Assembly (NCBI RefSeq): GCF_030269325.1
Contig: NZ_BSTD01000001.1
Location: 124,001 to 188,000, forward strand
Direction of reading: 5' to 3'
DNA: 64,000 bases
Source: Amycolatopsis sp. NBRC 101858
GTDB taxonomy: Bacteria; Actinomycetota; Actinomycetes; Mycobacteriales; Pseudonocardiaceae
Part shown: piece after piece, positions 25,616 to 35,400 of the stretch
Numbering within the stretch: the stretch's first letter is position 1
Layout of the letters: each line of letters starts with the position of its first letter
The notes under the pieces: model-generated
Database searches by the model: none
The model's input: the letters and a program-made list of their open reading frames with translations, nothing else
Told to the model about the DNA's origin: nothing
Program-made: the position numbers and the translations under genes

Positions 25616-26618
25616 GCCGCCGCTCGGCCAGCGCGGCCGCCTCCCGCAGCGGGGTGGTCGCGTTGGCCTTCGCGGCTTCCAGGAGGTCCGTGACGGTCTT
25701 CTCGATCGTCTCGACCCGGGCCAGCGCGGCCTCGTGGTCCAGGCCTTCGGCTTCGCGCGAGAGCGTGTAGAGGATCCCGCCCGCGCTCGCGACGTAGTCC
25801 GGCACCCACAGGACACCGCGGGCGGCGAGGTCGTCCGCGACGGCGTCCTCGGTGAGCTGGTTGTTGGCCGGGCCGACGACCAGCGGCGTGTCGAGCCGGG
25901 CCACGGTCTCGGGGCTCAGCACCCCGCCGACCGCGGCCGGGATGACGACGTCGGCCGTCAGGGTGAGCGCCTTCTCGGGCTCGACCCAGCCCAAGCCGCC
26001 TCGTTCGGCGTCGGCGCGCTTCGCCGGGTCGATGTCGGAGACGACGACGTCGGCGCCGGCCTGCCGGAGGCTCGCGGCCAGGTGCGCGCCGACCGAGCCG
26101 TAGCCGCTGATCACCACCCGCCGGCCCGTCACGTCCGGCGAGCCGAGCGCGCCCCGCAGCGCGGCCAGCACGCCGGCGGCCGTCGGGCCGCTGGAGGAGC
26201 CGGTGCCGCCCGCGGACTCGGGCGTGCAGAACGCGAACGCCGAGACCTCGCGCAGCACCAGCATGTCGGCCGGGCCGGTGCCGACGTCCGGGCCGGCCAG
26301 GTAGCCGCCGCCGAACTCGGCGACCAGGTCGGCGTGGTCGAGCAGGACGTCCCGGCGTTCGGCCGGCGAGAGGGCGCGGCCGGGCTCCAGCGCGATGACG
26401 CTCTTGCCGCCGCCGAACGCGAGCCCCGCGACGGCGCACTTCGCCGTCATCGCGGCCGACAGGCGGAGGACGTCGTCGACGGCCTCGGTCAGGCCGGCGT
26501 ACGGCTTCAGGCGGCAGCCGCCGACGGCCGGGCCGAGGGCGCTCGAGTGGATCGCGACCATCGTGGTGACGCCGGATCGACGGCCACGCCGCGCGACGAG
26601 CTGTTCATGTGCGGTCAT
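25584..26618 (-). CDS. Glu/Leu/Val dehydrogenase-family enzyme (probable valine/leucine dehydrogenase)
   Basis: 344 residues. Substrate domain GPAVGGCRLKPY, MTAKCAVAGLAFGGGKSVI with the catalytic Lys, then the Rossmann domain with ISGYGSVGAHLAASL and DIDP after the second strand, favouring NAD. Length near 345-360 matches leucine/valine dehydrogenases rather than the longer glutamate enzymes. It deaminates branched-chain amino acids to 2-oxo acids. Convergent with the Liv importer and divergent from an Lrp regulator, which together look like an uptake-catabolism unit. ATG at 26618 has a leaderless promoter. Confidence 0.8.
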   Translation of the reverse strand: MTAHEQLVARRGRRSGVTTMVAIHSSALGPAVGGCRLKPYAGLTEAVDDVLRLSAAMTAKCAVAGLAFGGGKSVIALEPGRALSPAERRDVLLDHADLVAEFGGGYLAGPDVGTGPADMLVLREVSAFAFCTPESAGGTGSSSGPTAAGVLAALRGALGSPDVTGRRVVISGYGSVGAHLAASLRQAGADVVVSDIDPAKRADAERGGLGWVEPEKALTLTADVVIPAAVGGVLSPETVARLDTPLVVGPANNQLTEDAVADDLAARGVLWVPDYVASAGGILYTLSREAEGLDHEAALARVETIEKTVTDLLEAAKANATTPLREAAALAERRLTSGAAPRTP

Positions 26619-26626
26619 ACCGACCG

Positions 26627-26632
26627 AAGTTA
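26627..26632 (-). promoter_or_regulatory. -10 hexamer of the dehydrogenase promoter
   Basis: TAACTT on the minus strand, 8 bases before the ATG at 26618. Confidence 0.4.
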
Positions 26633-26660
26633 GGGTGAACATCGACGTTGCCGACCTTTC

Positions 26661-26677
26661 GCCGAACTAAATTCGGC
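26661..26677. promoter_or_regulatory. Palindrome GCCGAA-N5-TTCGGC between dehydrogenase and Lrp genes
   Basis: Perfect 6-bp arms with an AT-rich 5-base centre, a usual form for Lrp/AsnC operators. It sits between two divergent genes and could govern both. Confidence 0.6.
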
Positions 26678-26695
26678 CCGACCGCGGAGGCCCCC

Positions 26696-27199
26696 GTGCT
26701 GGACGAACTTGATTCGGCGATCGTGCGCCACCTGCAGGAGGACGCGCGGCAGACCAACCGGGACATCGCCCGGAAGGTCGGCATCGCGCCCTCGACGTGC
26801 CTCGAACGCATCCGGCTGCTGCGGGAGCGGGGCGTCATCCGCGGCTACCACGCCGACATCGACCTGGCGAGCCTCAACCGCGGCGTCCGGGCGCTGGTCG
26901 CGGCGCAGGTGCGGCCGCTGAGCCGGGCGGTCATCGACGAGTTCCAGCGGTCCATCGCGGACCTGCCGGAGGTGCTCTCGGTGTACGTGACCGCGGGGAG
27001 TGACGATTTCCTGATCGAGGTGACCACCCCCGACATCGACGCGCTGCACGCGTTCCTGGCCGACCGGCTCGCGTTGCGCCGGGAGATCGTCGGTTTCCGG
27101 ACGTCGATCGTTTTCCGGCACCTGCGCAAGACGACGATTGAGCCACTCGGCGGAGGGTATCCGGGGAGCACCGGACCGGGTGCGACACGCCACCCCTAG
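26696..27199 (+). CDS. Lrp/AsnC-family transcriptional regulator
   Basis: 167 residues: HTH in the first 60 (LDELDSAIVRHLQEDARQTNRDIARKVG, PSTCLERIRLLRERGVI) and an RAM ligand domain (VRALVAAQVRPL...LPEVLSVYVTAGSDDFLIEV). GGAGG lies 7 bases before the GTG. Such proteins sense amino acids and often control a divergent catabolic gene, here the Val/Leu-type dehydrogenase. Confidence 0.9.
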   Translation: MLDELDSAIVRHLQEDARQTNRDIARKVGIAPSTCLERIRLLRERGVIRGYHADIDLASLNRGVRALVAAQVRPLSRAVIDEFQRSIADLPEVLSVYVTAGSDDFLIEVTTPDIDALHAFLADRLALRREIVGFRTSIVFRHLRKTTIEPLGGGYPGSTGPGATRHP

Positions 27200-27293
27200 G
27201 TGTTTCCCCTAAATCCCCCGGTTCGCACGCTCAAAGGCGGAAAATGTCGGTGACGGGCGGTCTAATGAGTCCCGACGGGAAGGAGGCACCGCC

Positions 27294-27551
27294 ATGACAA
27301 CGGAACTGAACCACCGTGAGCGGGCCACATTGAGAGCCGTGGCCGGGGGCCGCGCCGAGATCAGCTGCAGCTGCGAGCCCGACCTGTTCATCGACGGCCT
27401 GAGCTGCTGCGACCAGTCCACCGTGCACCGGCTCGCGCGGCTCGGCCTGATCGCCCCGGCCCTCCCCGGCAAGTGCGGCACGCGCGTGCCCGCCGTGCTG
27501 ACCGAAGCCGGCTCGCTGGCGCTGGGCGAGGTTTTCGCCGTCGCCGCGTAA
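27294..27551 (+). CDS. Small Cys-rich protein with winged-helix look, 85 aa
   Basis: Strong AAGGAGG ribosome site 7 bases before ATG. The N-terminal helix (NHRERATLRAVAGGRAEI) and STVHRLARLGLIAPAL followed by VLTEAGSLAL resemble a winged-helix scaffold. Unusual is CSC...CC in the first half (SCSCEPDLFIDGLSCCDQ) plus one more Cys, enough ligands for a zinc ion or a redox pair. No named family recognised. Confidence 0.6.
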   Translation: MTTELNHRERATLRAVAGGRAEISCSCEPDLFIDGLSCCDQSTVHRLARLGLIAPALPGKCGTRVPAVLTEAGSLALGEVFAVAA

Positions 27552-27591
27552 TCGCATTGCCACGCACTGGGGTCACTGACAGCATTACCCG

Positions 27592-28164
27592 ATGCACGTA
27601 TTCCTCGAAACCGAGCGGCTGATCTTCCGCCGGTTCACCGAGAACGACGCCGACGCACTCTTCGCGCTCTACGACGACCCGGCCGTGATGAAGTACCTCA
27701 ATGGAGGTCAACCCGCGGACCGCACCGAGATCGTCACGCTGGATCTTCCCGCGTTCCTCGGTTACTACGAGCGTTTCCCCGGTTACGGGTTCTGGGCGGC
27801 GATCGAGAAGGGCACCGGCGATTTCCTGGGGTGGTTCCACTACCGCCCGCGCCCGCAGGATCGCGCCGACGAGCCGGAGCTGGGGTACCGGCTGCACCAG
27901 CGGGCCTGGGGCAAGGGCTACGGAACCGAAGGCTCGGCGGCGCTGCTCGCCAAGGGCTTCACGGAGCTGGGGGTCCGGCGCGTGACGGCGACGACCATGG
28001 CGGTGAACGTGGCCTCGCGCCGGGTGATGGAGAAACTGGGGATGACGTTCGTCCGCTCATACTTCGAGGAGTTCCCGGAGCACGAGCGGGCACCGGGCAG
28101 CGAACACGGCGAAGTCGAGTACGCGATCACCCGGGGGGAATGGGAAGCCGCGAAGGGCTCGTGA
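27592..28164 (+). CDS. GNAT-family N-acetyltransferase (RimJ/RimL-like)
   Basis: 190 residues. LETERLIFRRFTENDADALFALYDDP and the acetyl-CoA loop region LGYRLHQRAWGKGYGTEGSAAL are typical. It acetylates an amino group on a protein N-terminus or small molecule; target unknown. Follows the 85-aa gene after 40 bases. Confidence 0.8.
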   Translation: MHVFLETERLIFRRFTENDADALFALYDDPAVMKYLNGGQPADRTEIVTLDLPAFLGYYERFPGYGFWAAIEKGTGDFLGWFHYRPRPQDRADEPELGYRLHQRAWGKGYGTEGSAALLAKGFTELGVRRVTATTMAVNVASRRVMEKLGMTFVRSYFEEFPEHERAPGSEHGEVEYAITRGEWEAAKGS

Positions 28165-28192
28165 ACGCCGAAGCGCTCACGAGCCCGCCACG

Positions 28193-30904
28193 TCAGCGGT
28201 AGACCTCGAACTCGTAGATCCGGGCCGCGCCGTTGCCGTCGTTGGCCGGGGTGGTGAGGTTCAGCTTCACGTACCGCGCCGACCGGGTCGTGATCGGGCT
28301 GTACGTGCGGCTGGCCCGCGAACCGGTCACGGTCGCGACCGTCGTCCAGTTCGTGCCGTCCGTCGACGTCTGGATCGTGAAGGCACCGGTGTTCCAGCCG
28401 GTCGTCTCACCGCCCAGGCCGGCGTGCTTGACCACGAACGACGACACGTTCTGCGCCGACCCGAGGTCCACCTGCAGGAACTTCGTGGCCGCGGTCGAGC
28501 AGAACTTGCTGTTGTTCGCCAGGCTGCCGTCGACCGCGTTGGCCGCGCCCTCGGCCGAGTTGCACGCCGCCGAGCCCGTGGCCGCCTTGCCCTGCGCCAG
28601 GTTCGTGCCGAGGTCCGGCGCGGTGGCCGGCGGCGTGAACCCGTCGTTGTACGACGGCGGGACGTCCGCCGCGTTCGTGCCCCAGGCACTCGGCGACGAG
28701 CCCATCGTGTAGTTGAGCGTCGACGCGCTCGCGATGTCGCCGTAGCGGATCCACGACTTGGTCGTCGAAGTCCCGTTGACGCTGAGGCTCTGCACGTACT
28801 GCGTGCCCTGGCCCGCGCCGCTGCCGTTGATCTGGATCGTGCCGCTCGGGCGGATGATCGAGACCGAGGGGAACAACGGGCCGTGCAGGGCCAGGACGTC
28901 CGCACCCGGGGTCGCCGGGTACATGCCCAGCGCGGCGAAGACGTACCACGCCGAGGTCGCGCCGAGGTCGTCGTTGCCGGGCTCGCCGCCCGCCCCGGTG
29001 GTGAACGACTCGTTCATCACCCGCCGCACCGCCGAGCTGGTGCCCTGCGGGTGGGCGGCGTAGTTGTACGCCCACGGCACGCCGTGCTCGGGCTCGTTGC
29101 CGATGTAGAAGTACGGCTGCGTGAGGCCGCCGTTGAGCTGCGTGAAGTGGTGGTCCAGCCGCTGGACGGCGGTCTTCGGGCCGCCCATCAGGTTGATCAG
29201 GCCCTGGTAGTTGTAGGGCACCATCCACGTGTACTGCGACGGGTTGCCTTCGGTGTACCCGCTGTTGCTGGACGGCACGACCGGCCAGGCCCACGTGCCG
29301 GTGCTGCCGCGCGGCTGGATGTAGCCCGAGTCGGGGCCGAACACGTTCTGCCACCACTGGGCGCGCTGCATGTAAGTGGTGTACTTCGTCGTGTCACCGA
29401 CGGCCTTCGCGAACTGCGCCACCGCGAAGTCCGACGCCGAGTACTCGAGCGAGTCCGACGGGTCTTCGGTGACGTAGTGCCGGCTGACGTACCCGGACTG
29501 GCGGCCGCGGATCGCCCCGCCCTGCGCGGTGCCGCCGTTGGAGCTCTTGTCCATCAGCGTCAGCGCGGCCGCGGTGTCGAAGCCGCGGACGCCGAAGGCG
29601 TACATGCTGCCGACGACGATCGGCCCGGGGTCACCGGTCATCACGAAGTGCTCGTTGTTGTTGTGCGACCACTTGGGCAGCAGGCCGCCTTGCTGGCCGT
29701 CGAGCACCATCGACTTCGCGATGTCGCTCGCTTCATTGGGCGCGACCAGCCCGATCAGCGCGGCCCAGGACCGGTAGATGTCCCAGCCGGAGTAGTTCTG
29801 GTAGACGGTGTGCGACGCGGTGTGGATCGCCTGGTCGAACCCGCGGTACTGGCCGTTGGTGTCGCTGGCGATGTTCGGGTTCTGGAACACGTGGTACAGC
29901 GCCGTGTAGAACTTCTGCAGGTCCGCGGCCGCGCCGCCGGTCACCTGGACGCGGTTGAGGATGGTGTTCCAGCTCGTGTCGGCCGCGGCGCGCGTCCCGG
30001 CGAAGTCGAAGCCGGGGTTCTCGGCCGCGAGGTTCGCCTGCGCGTTGGCCAGGCTGACGAACGAGATGCCGACCTTCGCCTGCACGGTCGTGTTGCTCGA
30101 GGTGTCGAAGGTGACGTAGCCGCCGGCGTTGGTGCCGCTGGTGCTCGCGGACCCGGCGCTCACCGTGCCGCCGAGCCAGGTGCCGAACCCGCTGGGCGCG
30201 CGGTCGAACTGGATGACGTAGAAGATCTGGTACGTCTTCGACGAGCCGCAGAAACCGCCGCCGGTCGCCGATCCGGTGAGCTGGCTGCCGCTGATGCTGA
30301 TCGAGCCGGCGCGGTTGCCGGTGGCGCTGCGGCCGGGGTTGACCAGCAGCCGCGCGGACGTCGTGTTCGGGTAGGTCAGCTTCATGAAGCCGGACCGCTG
30401 GGTCGCGGACAGCTCGACGGTGGTGTTGTAGTTGTCGAGCTTGTTCTTGTAGTAGCCGGGCGCGGCCGATTCGTTCGCCTTGGTGTAGCGGCCGGCGTAG
30501 CCCGTCCAGCCGGTGCCCGGCGAAGTCCCGATGGCGCCGGTGATCGGCAGCAGGCCGAGGTCTTCGTTGTTGGGGCAGCCGGCGCCGTTGAAGTGGGTGA
30601 GGCTGAACTCTTCGATGCTGGTGTCGCTGTAGCGGTACCCGGACGGCGATCCGGTCGGGGTGTCCGGACTGAACTGCGTCATGCCGAACGGCACGGCGGC
30701 ACCCGGGTAGGTGCTGCCGCCGGCGCCGCCGGGCACGGGGTTCGGGGAGTTGCTGTTGTCGGTGCCGATGAAGGGATTCACGTACTGCGTAAGGGCCAAC
30801 GTGGCAGCGCCGGCCGGTGCGGCGGGCAGCGCGACGAGCCCTCCGGCCGCGACGATCGCGGCGAGCGCGGCCCCGCGCAGCCGTCTGGCGAGTGGTCCGG
30901 ACAT
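28193..30904 (-). CDS. Secreted GH92 glycoside hydrolase (alpha-mannosidase family) with C-terminal F5/8 (CBM32-like) domain
   Basis: 903 residues with a Sec signal (about residues 1-35, ending APAGAA). The GH92 body runs from YVNPFIGTDNSNSPNPVPG through GNPSQYTWMVPYNYQGL, EPEHGVPWAYNY and GNDDLGATSAWYVFAALGMYP, all family hallmarks. The last 140 residues form a discoidin-like sugar-binding domain (AVDGSLANNSKFC...VDLGSAQNVSSFVV). GH92 enzymes are calcium-dependent exo-mannosidases for N-glycan or mannan trimming. AAGGAGGG precedes the ATG, and two LacI-type operators lie upstream, implying sugar-controlled expression. Confidence 0.9.
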   Translation of the reverse strand: MSGPLARRLRGAALAAIVAAGGLVALPAAPAGAATLALTQYVNPFIGTDNSNSPNPVPGGAGGSTYPGAAVPFGMTQFSPDTPTGSPSGYRYSDTSIEEFSLTHFNGAGCPNNEDLGLLPITGAIGTSPGTGWTGYAGRYTKANESAAPGYYKNKLDNYNTTVELSATQRSGFMKLTYPNTTSARLLVNPGRSATGNRAGSISISGSQLTGSATGGGFCGSSKTYQIFYVIQFDRAPSGFGTWLGGTVSAGSASTSGTNAGGYVTFDTSSNTTVQAKVGISFVSLANAQANLAAENPGFDFAGTRAAADTSWNTILNRVQVTGGAAADLQKFYTALYHVFQNPNIASDTNGQYRGFDQAIHTASHTVYQNYSGWDIYRSWAALIGLVAPNEASDIAKSMVLDGQQGGLLPKWSHNNNEHFVMTGDPGPIVVGSMYAFGVRGFDTAAALTLMDKSSNGGTAQGGAIRGRQSGYVSRHYVTEDPSDSLEYSASDFAVAQFAKAVGDTTKYTTYMQRAQWWQNVFGPDSGYIQPRGSTGTWAWPVVPSSNSGYTEGNPSQYTWMVPYNYQGLINLMGGPKTAVQRLDHHFTQLNGGLTQPYFYIGNEPEHGVPWAYNYAAHPQGTSSAVRRVMNESFTTGAGGEPGNDDLGATSAWYVFAALGMYPATPGADVLALHGPLFPSVSIIRPSGTIQINGSGAGQGTQYVQSLSVNGTSTTKSWIRYGDIASASTLNYTMGSSPSAWGTNAADVPPSYNDGFTPPATAPDLGTNLAQGKAATGSAACNSAEGAANAVDGSLANNSKFCSTAATKFLQVDLGSAQNVSSFVVKHAGLGGETTGWNTGAFTIQTSTDGTNWTTVATVTGSRASRTYSPITTRSARYVKLNLTTPANDGNGAARIYEFEVYR

Positions 30905-30940
30905 GGAACCTTCCCTCCTTGTCGCACGCTTCCGCCGGGC

Positions 30941-30952
30941 GACAACGTTGTC
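30941..30952. promoter_or_regulatory. LacI-type operator 1
   Basis: GACAACGTTGTC, a perfect 12-bp palindrome with the central CG of LacI-family sites, 37 bases before the GH92 start codon. Confidence 0.7.
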
Positions 30953-30965
30953 GAGCAAGCGTTTC

Positions 30966-30979
30966 TGACAACGTTGTCA
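30966..30979. promoter_or_regulatory. LacI-type operator 2
   Basis: TGACAACGTTGTCA, perfect palindrome centred 26 bases from operator 1; two sites on nearly the same helix face could be bound cooperatively. Confidence 0.7.
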
Positions 30980-31136
30980 ACACGGAACAGACCGCGCTGA
31001 CGACGTTGTGGCGATCGAAGTGGTACCGGAACTCGGTGGCACGACATGGTGCCACGGCGGGACCCTGTCGCGGAAGCACCGAAAGTCCGTTGTGCGCCAA
31101 CCGGTTCCGCGACCGGACCACTCAGTACCGGTGGAC

Positions 31137-31284
31137 CACCCGTGTCGTCCCTCTGATCACGCGTGTCGACCCTTCAATCACGCGTGTCGACTCTTCACGC
31201 CCACGCCGCGATGCCGGAGGCGTGACCGGAAAGCCGACACACGTGATTGGGAGGTCAACTCGCGTGATTGAGAGGTCGACACGA
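31137..31284. repeat. Cluster of 21-bp repeats arranged as two inverted arms
   Basis: Left arm: two clear copies of ATCACGCGTGTCGACYCTTCA (31156-31176 and 31177-31197) plus a degenerate copy before them. Right arm (about 31233-31284): two reverse-complement copies such as CGCGTGATTGAGAGGTCGAC. The arms could fold into a long imperfect hairpin. Intergenic, between the GH92 operators and the convergent end of the YigZ gene. Looks like a dispersed genomic repeat rather than a single operator. Confidence 0.8.
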
Positions 31285-31286
31285 CG

Positions 31287-31916
31287 TCAGCGGGCCGTGA
31301 TCCAGTGGTCGCCGAGTTCCGTCGTCGTCGCTTCGCCGTTCGTCAGGTTCGCGAGCCGGCTCGCGAACTCCGGCCCCTCCTCCGGCGCCAGCCCGATCTC
31401 GAACCGCGCCAGAGCGTCGAAGCGGGTCGCGTGCACCAAGTACGGCGACGCGCGCAGGTCGTTCTCGAGCCGGCCCGCGCGGTCGTAACTCACCGCCACT
31501 TCCACGAGCCTGAGCCGCCGGTGTTCTAGTACACCAACCACTTCCAGCGCGTCCGAAACGGACTGACCGTACGCGCGGATCAGCCCGCCCGCGCCGAGCA
31601 GCACTCCCCCGAAGTGGCGGCTCACCACCGCGACCGTGTCCGTGACTTCGCGGCGGCGCAGCACTTCCAGCATCGGGAGGCCCGCGGTGCCGGCCGGCTC
31701 ACCGTCGTCACTGGACCGCCGGGTTCGCCCATCAGGCCCCAAAACGAACGCGTGGCAGTGGTGCCGCGCCCCCGGTTCGGCGCGGCGGCGGCCCGCGATG
31801 AACTCGCGCGCGGCCTCTTCCGACGTCACCGGGGCGAGCGCGCAGAGGAACCGGGACCGCTTGATCTCGACCTCGTGGACCCCGGATCGAGCCACGGAGA
31901 GATAACGATCAGTCAT
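31287..31916 (-). CDS. YigZ/IMPACT-family protein
   Basis: 209 residues. EIKRSRFLCALAPVTSEEAAREFI, CHAFVLGPDGRTRRSSDDGEPAGTAGLPML and VSRHFGGVLLGAGGLIRAY form the IMPACT fold; the C-terminal DUF1949-type domain follows. Bacterial members are thought to act on translation or nucleic acids; function is poorly defined. No ribosome site or clear -10 is evident for the ATG at 31916. Confidence 0.85.
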   Translation of the reverse strand: MTDRYLSVARSGVHEVEIKRSRFLCALAPVTSEEAAREFIAGRRRAEPGARHHCHAFVLGPDGRTRRSSDDGEPAGTAGLPMLEVLRRREVTDTVAVVSRHFGGVLLGAGGLIRAYGQSVSDALEVVGVLEHRRLRLVEVAVSYDRAGRLENDLRASPYLVHATRFDALARFEIGLAPEEGPEFASRLANLTNGEATTTELGDHWITAR

Positions 31917-32458
31917 CGGACGAGTCCGCCATGCACCCAGCTTGCCACTCCGCGCAGGTGCCGCGACACGTGCCCCGGACCACTCGGGACAGACATTTCC
32001 GCAGGTCAAGGGCAACATCGACCGGAAGACGGGAGCGCCAGCCCGGCATATGGGACTACCCTGGGACCCGTCAACGTAAGCGTGGCATTTCCCACCCGGG
32101 GACAACGACGTATGTCGATAACAGCGAATTCACACTATCGTCATAAGACCCGGCGAACCCGGGAGTAACACCGCGCGCTCCGGCTGACCCCCACCACAGT
32201 GGTCTGCCTGTGCGCGCAAAGCAGGACCGACATGTTCGGCTGCCCAGCGCTGTGCGGCCTCCCAGATGACCCGCGTCCGGTTTCCGAGCATCGAAGCCCG
32301 GCCGACGCTTCGCGGCATCTTGCACTTCTTCAACGCCGACAACAGCAACTGTTCTCGACTGACCATCGCGGTACCGGACCACTTCGTTAACCGGTTCAGC
32401 TCGAACCACACGATGGAGTGAGTACCGGTCGCGCCAACGCCTTGGGAGGCGGCCAGCC
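31917..32458 (+). other. Long leader/promoter region of gltBD
   Basis: Over 500 bases without a supported gene between the divergent YigZ gene and gltB. It is somewhat less GC-rich than the coding DNA and contains AT-rich patches near 32110-32150 and 32385-32400 that could hold promoters. I saw no confident riboswitch, attenuator or exact GlnR box. Confidence 0.4.
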
Positions 32459-35400
32459 GTGACCCACCGTGCCCGTTCCCTGTCCCCCACGGGGCAGCAG
32501 CTCAGCAACGCCGAGGCCGAGGGCCTCTACCGGAGCGACTACGAACACGACGCCTGCGGTGTCGCCTTCGTCGCCGACCTGACCGGCCGCCGAGATCACG
32601 CGATCGTCGCGAAGGCCCTGGTCGCGTTGCGCAACCTGGAACATCGCGGGGCGCGGGGCGCCGAACCGGACACCGGCGACGGCGCCGGGCTGCTGATCCA
32701 GATCCCCGACGAGTTCTACCGCGACGTCGTGGACTTCGAGCTCCCCGAGCCCGGCACCTACGCCGTCGGCACGGCTTTCCTGCCGCAGGAAGAAAAGCGC
32801 CGCGGCCGGGCCATGACGACCATCGAGCGCATCGCCGCCGAAGAGGACATGCGCGTCCTCGGCTGGCGCGAGCTGCCGGTGCACACCGAGCACTGCGGGC
32901 CGACCGCCGCCGAGACCATGCCGCACTTCACGCAGCTGTTCCTCGCCGCGCGCCGCCCGAAGCCGGAGCACTCGGACCCGCTGCACATCGAGCGCAGCGC
33001 GTTCTGCGTCCGCAAGCGGGTCGAGCACGAGCTGGCCGACGACGACGTGTACTTCCCGTCGCTGTCCTCGCGCACCATCGTCTACAAAGGAATGCTCACC
33101 GAGGGCCAGGTCGAGCGGTTCTTCGCCGACCTGACCGACGAGCGCGTCACCAGCGCCATCGGCCTCGTGCACTCCCGCTTCTCCACCAACACCTTCCCGT
33201 CGTGGCCGCTCGCGCACCCGTACCGCTACGTCGCGCACAACGGCGAGATCAACACCCTGCGCGGCAACCGCAACTGGATGGACGCCCGCGAAGCCCTCCT
33301 CGAAACCGACCTGGTCCCGGGCGACCTCAAGCGGATCTACCCGGTGATCACGCGCGGCGCCAGCGACTCGGCGAGCTTCGACGAGGTGCTGGAGCTGCTC
33401 CACCTCGGCGGCCGGTCGCTGCCGCACGCGGTTCTCATGATGATCCCGGAAGCCTGGGAGAACCACCAGGAAATGGACCCGGCGCGACGCGCCTTCTACG
33501 AGTTCCACTCGACGCTCATGGAGCCGTGGGACGGCCCGGCGCTCGTGGCCTTCACCGACGGCAGCCAGATCGGCGCGGTCCTGGACCGCAACGGCCTGCG
33601 CCCCGGCCGGTACTGGGTGACCGACGACGGCCTCGTCGTGCTCGCCTCCGAGGTCGGCGTGCTCGACATCGACCCGGCGACGATCGTCCGCAAGGGACGC
33701 CTCGAGCCCGGCCGGATGTTCCTCGTCGACACGGCCGAGGGCCGGATCGTCGAGGACGACGAGATCAAGACCGAGCTGGCCACCGCCCACCCGTACGACG
33801 AGTGGATCGAAGCCGGCCTGGTGAACCTCGAAGACCTGCCCGAGCGCGACCGCGAAGTGCCGCTGCACGCCGCGCTCGTGCGCCGCCAGCAGGCGTTCGG
33901 CTACACCGAGGAAGAGCTCGAAGCCATTCTCGAGCCGATGGCCCGCACCGGCGCGGAGCCGATCGGCTCGATGGGCAACGACTCGCCGATCGCGACGCTG
34001 TCCAGCCGGCCGCGGCTGATCTTCGACTACTTCATCCAGCTGTTCGCCCAGGTGACCAACCCGCCGCTGGACGCCATCCGCGAGGAGCTCGTCACCGCGC
34101 TCGGCGCGCAGATCGGTGCCGAGCCGAACCTGCTGGCCGGCAACGCTGCCAGCTGCCGCCGGATCGCGCTGCCCTTCCCGGTGCTCGACAACGACCAGCT
34201 CGCCAAGCTCGTGCACGTCAACGACGACGGCGACCTGCCGGAGTTCCAGGCGGTCACCGTGCTCGGCCGCTACAACGTCCACGGCGGCGGCGAGGCGCTG
34301 ATCCAGCGGCTCGACGAGATCCGCGCCGAGGTGTCCGAGGCGATCGAGGACGGCGCGCGGCTGATCGTGCTGTCCGACCGCGGCGTCGACGAGAACCACG
34401 CGCCGATCCCCTCGCTGCTGCTGACCGGCGCGGTGCACCACCACCTCGTCCGCGAGAAGACGCGCACGCAGGTCGGCCTCATCGTCGAGGCGGGCGACGC
34501 GCGCGAGGTGCACCACATCGCCTTGCTCATCGGCTACGGCGTCGCCGCGGTGAACCCGTACCTCGCGATGGCGACCGTCGAGGAGATGGCCCGCCAGGGC
34601 CTGATCCCGGGCGTGACGCCGAAGGAAGCGACGTACAACCTCATCAAGGCGCTGGGCAAGGGCGTCCGCAAGACGATGTCCAAGATGGGTGTCTCGACGG
34701 TCGCGTCCTACACCGGCGCGCAGATCTTCGAGGCGATCGGGCTCGGCGAAGAGGTCATCGAGAACTGCTTCACCGGCACGACGTCCCGCCTGGGCGGGGT
34801 CGGCTTCGAGACGCTCGCCGACGAGGTCGCGAAGCGCCACGCGTACGCGTTCCCGGCCGACGGCGTCCGCGCCACCCACCGCGAGCTGGAGACCGGCGCG
34901 GACTACCAGTGGCGCCGCGAGGGCGAGCCGCACCTGTTCAACCCGCAGACGGTGTTCAAGCTGCAGCACTCCACGCGGTCCGGGAAGTACGAGATCTTCA
35001 AGGAGTACACGAAGGCCGTCGACGACCAGGCCGAGAAGCTGCTGACGCTGCGCGGGCTGTTCGACTTCGAGTACGGCAAGCGGGCGCCGGTGCCGATCGA
35101 CGAGGTCGAACCGATCTCCGAGATCGTCAAGCGGTTCGCCACCGGCGCGATCTCCTACGGCTCGATCTCGATGGAGATGCACCAGACCCTCGCCATCGCG
35201 ATGAACCGCCTCGGCGGCAAGTCCAACACCGGTGAGGGCGGCGAAGACGCCGAGCGCCTGTACGACCCGGAGCGGCGAAGCGCCGTGAAGCAGGTCGCGT
35301 CCGGCCGGTTCGGCGTCACGAGCGAGTACCTCGTCAACGCCGACGACATCCAGATCAAGATGGCGCAGGGTGCCAAGCCCGGCGAAGGCGGGCAGCTGCC

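Noticed and set aside
32385..32420. GlnR-box-like sequence GTTAAC...GAAC before gltB
   Set aside because: Half-site spacing and sequence fit the consensus only loosely; many such matches are expected by chance.
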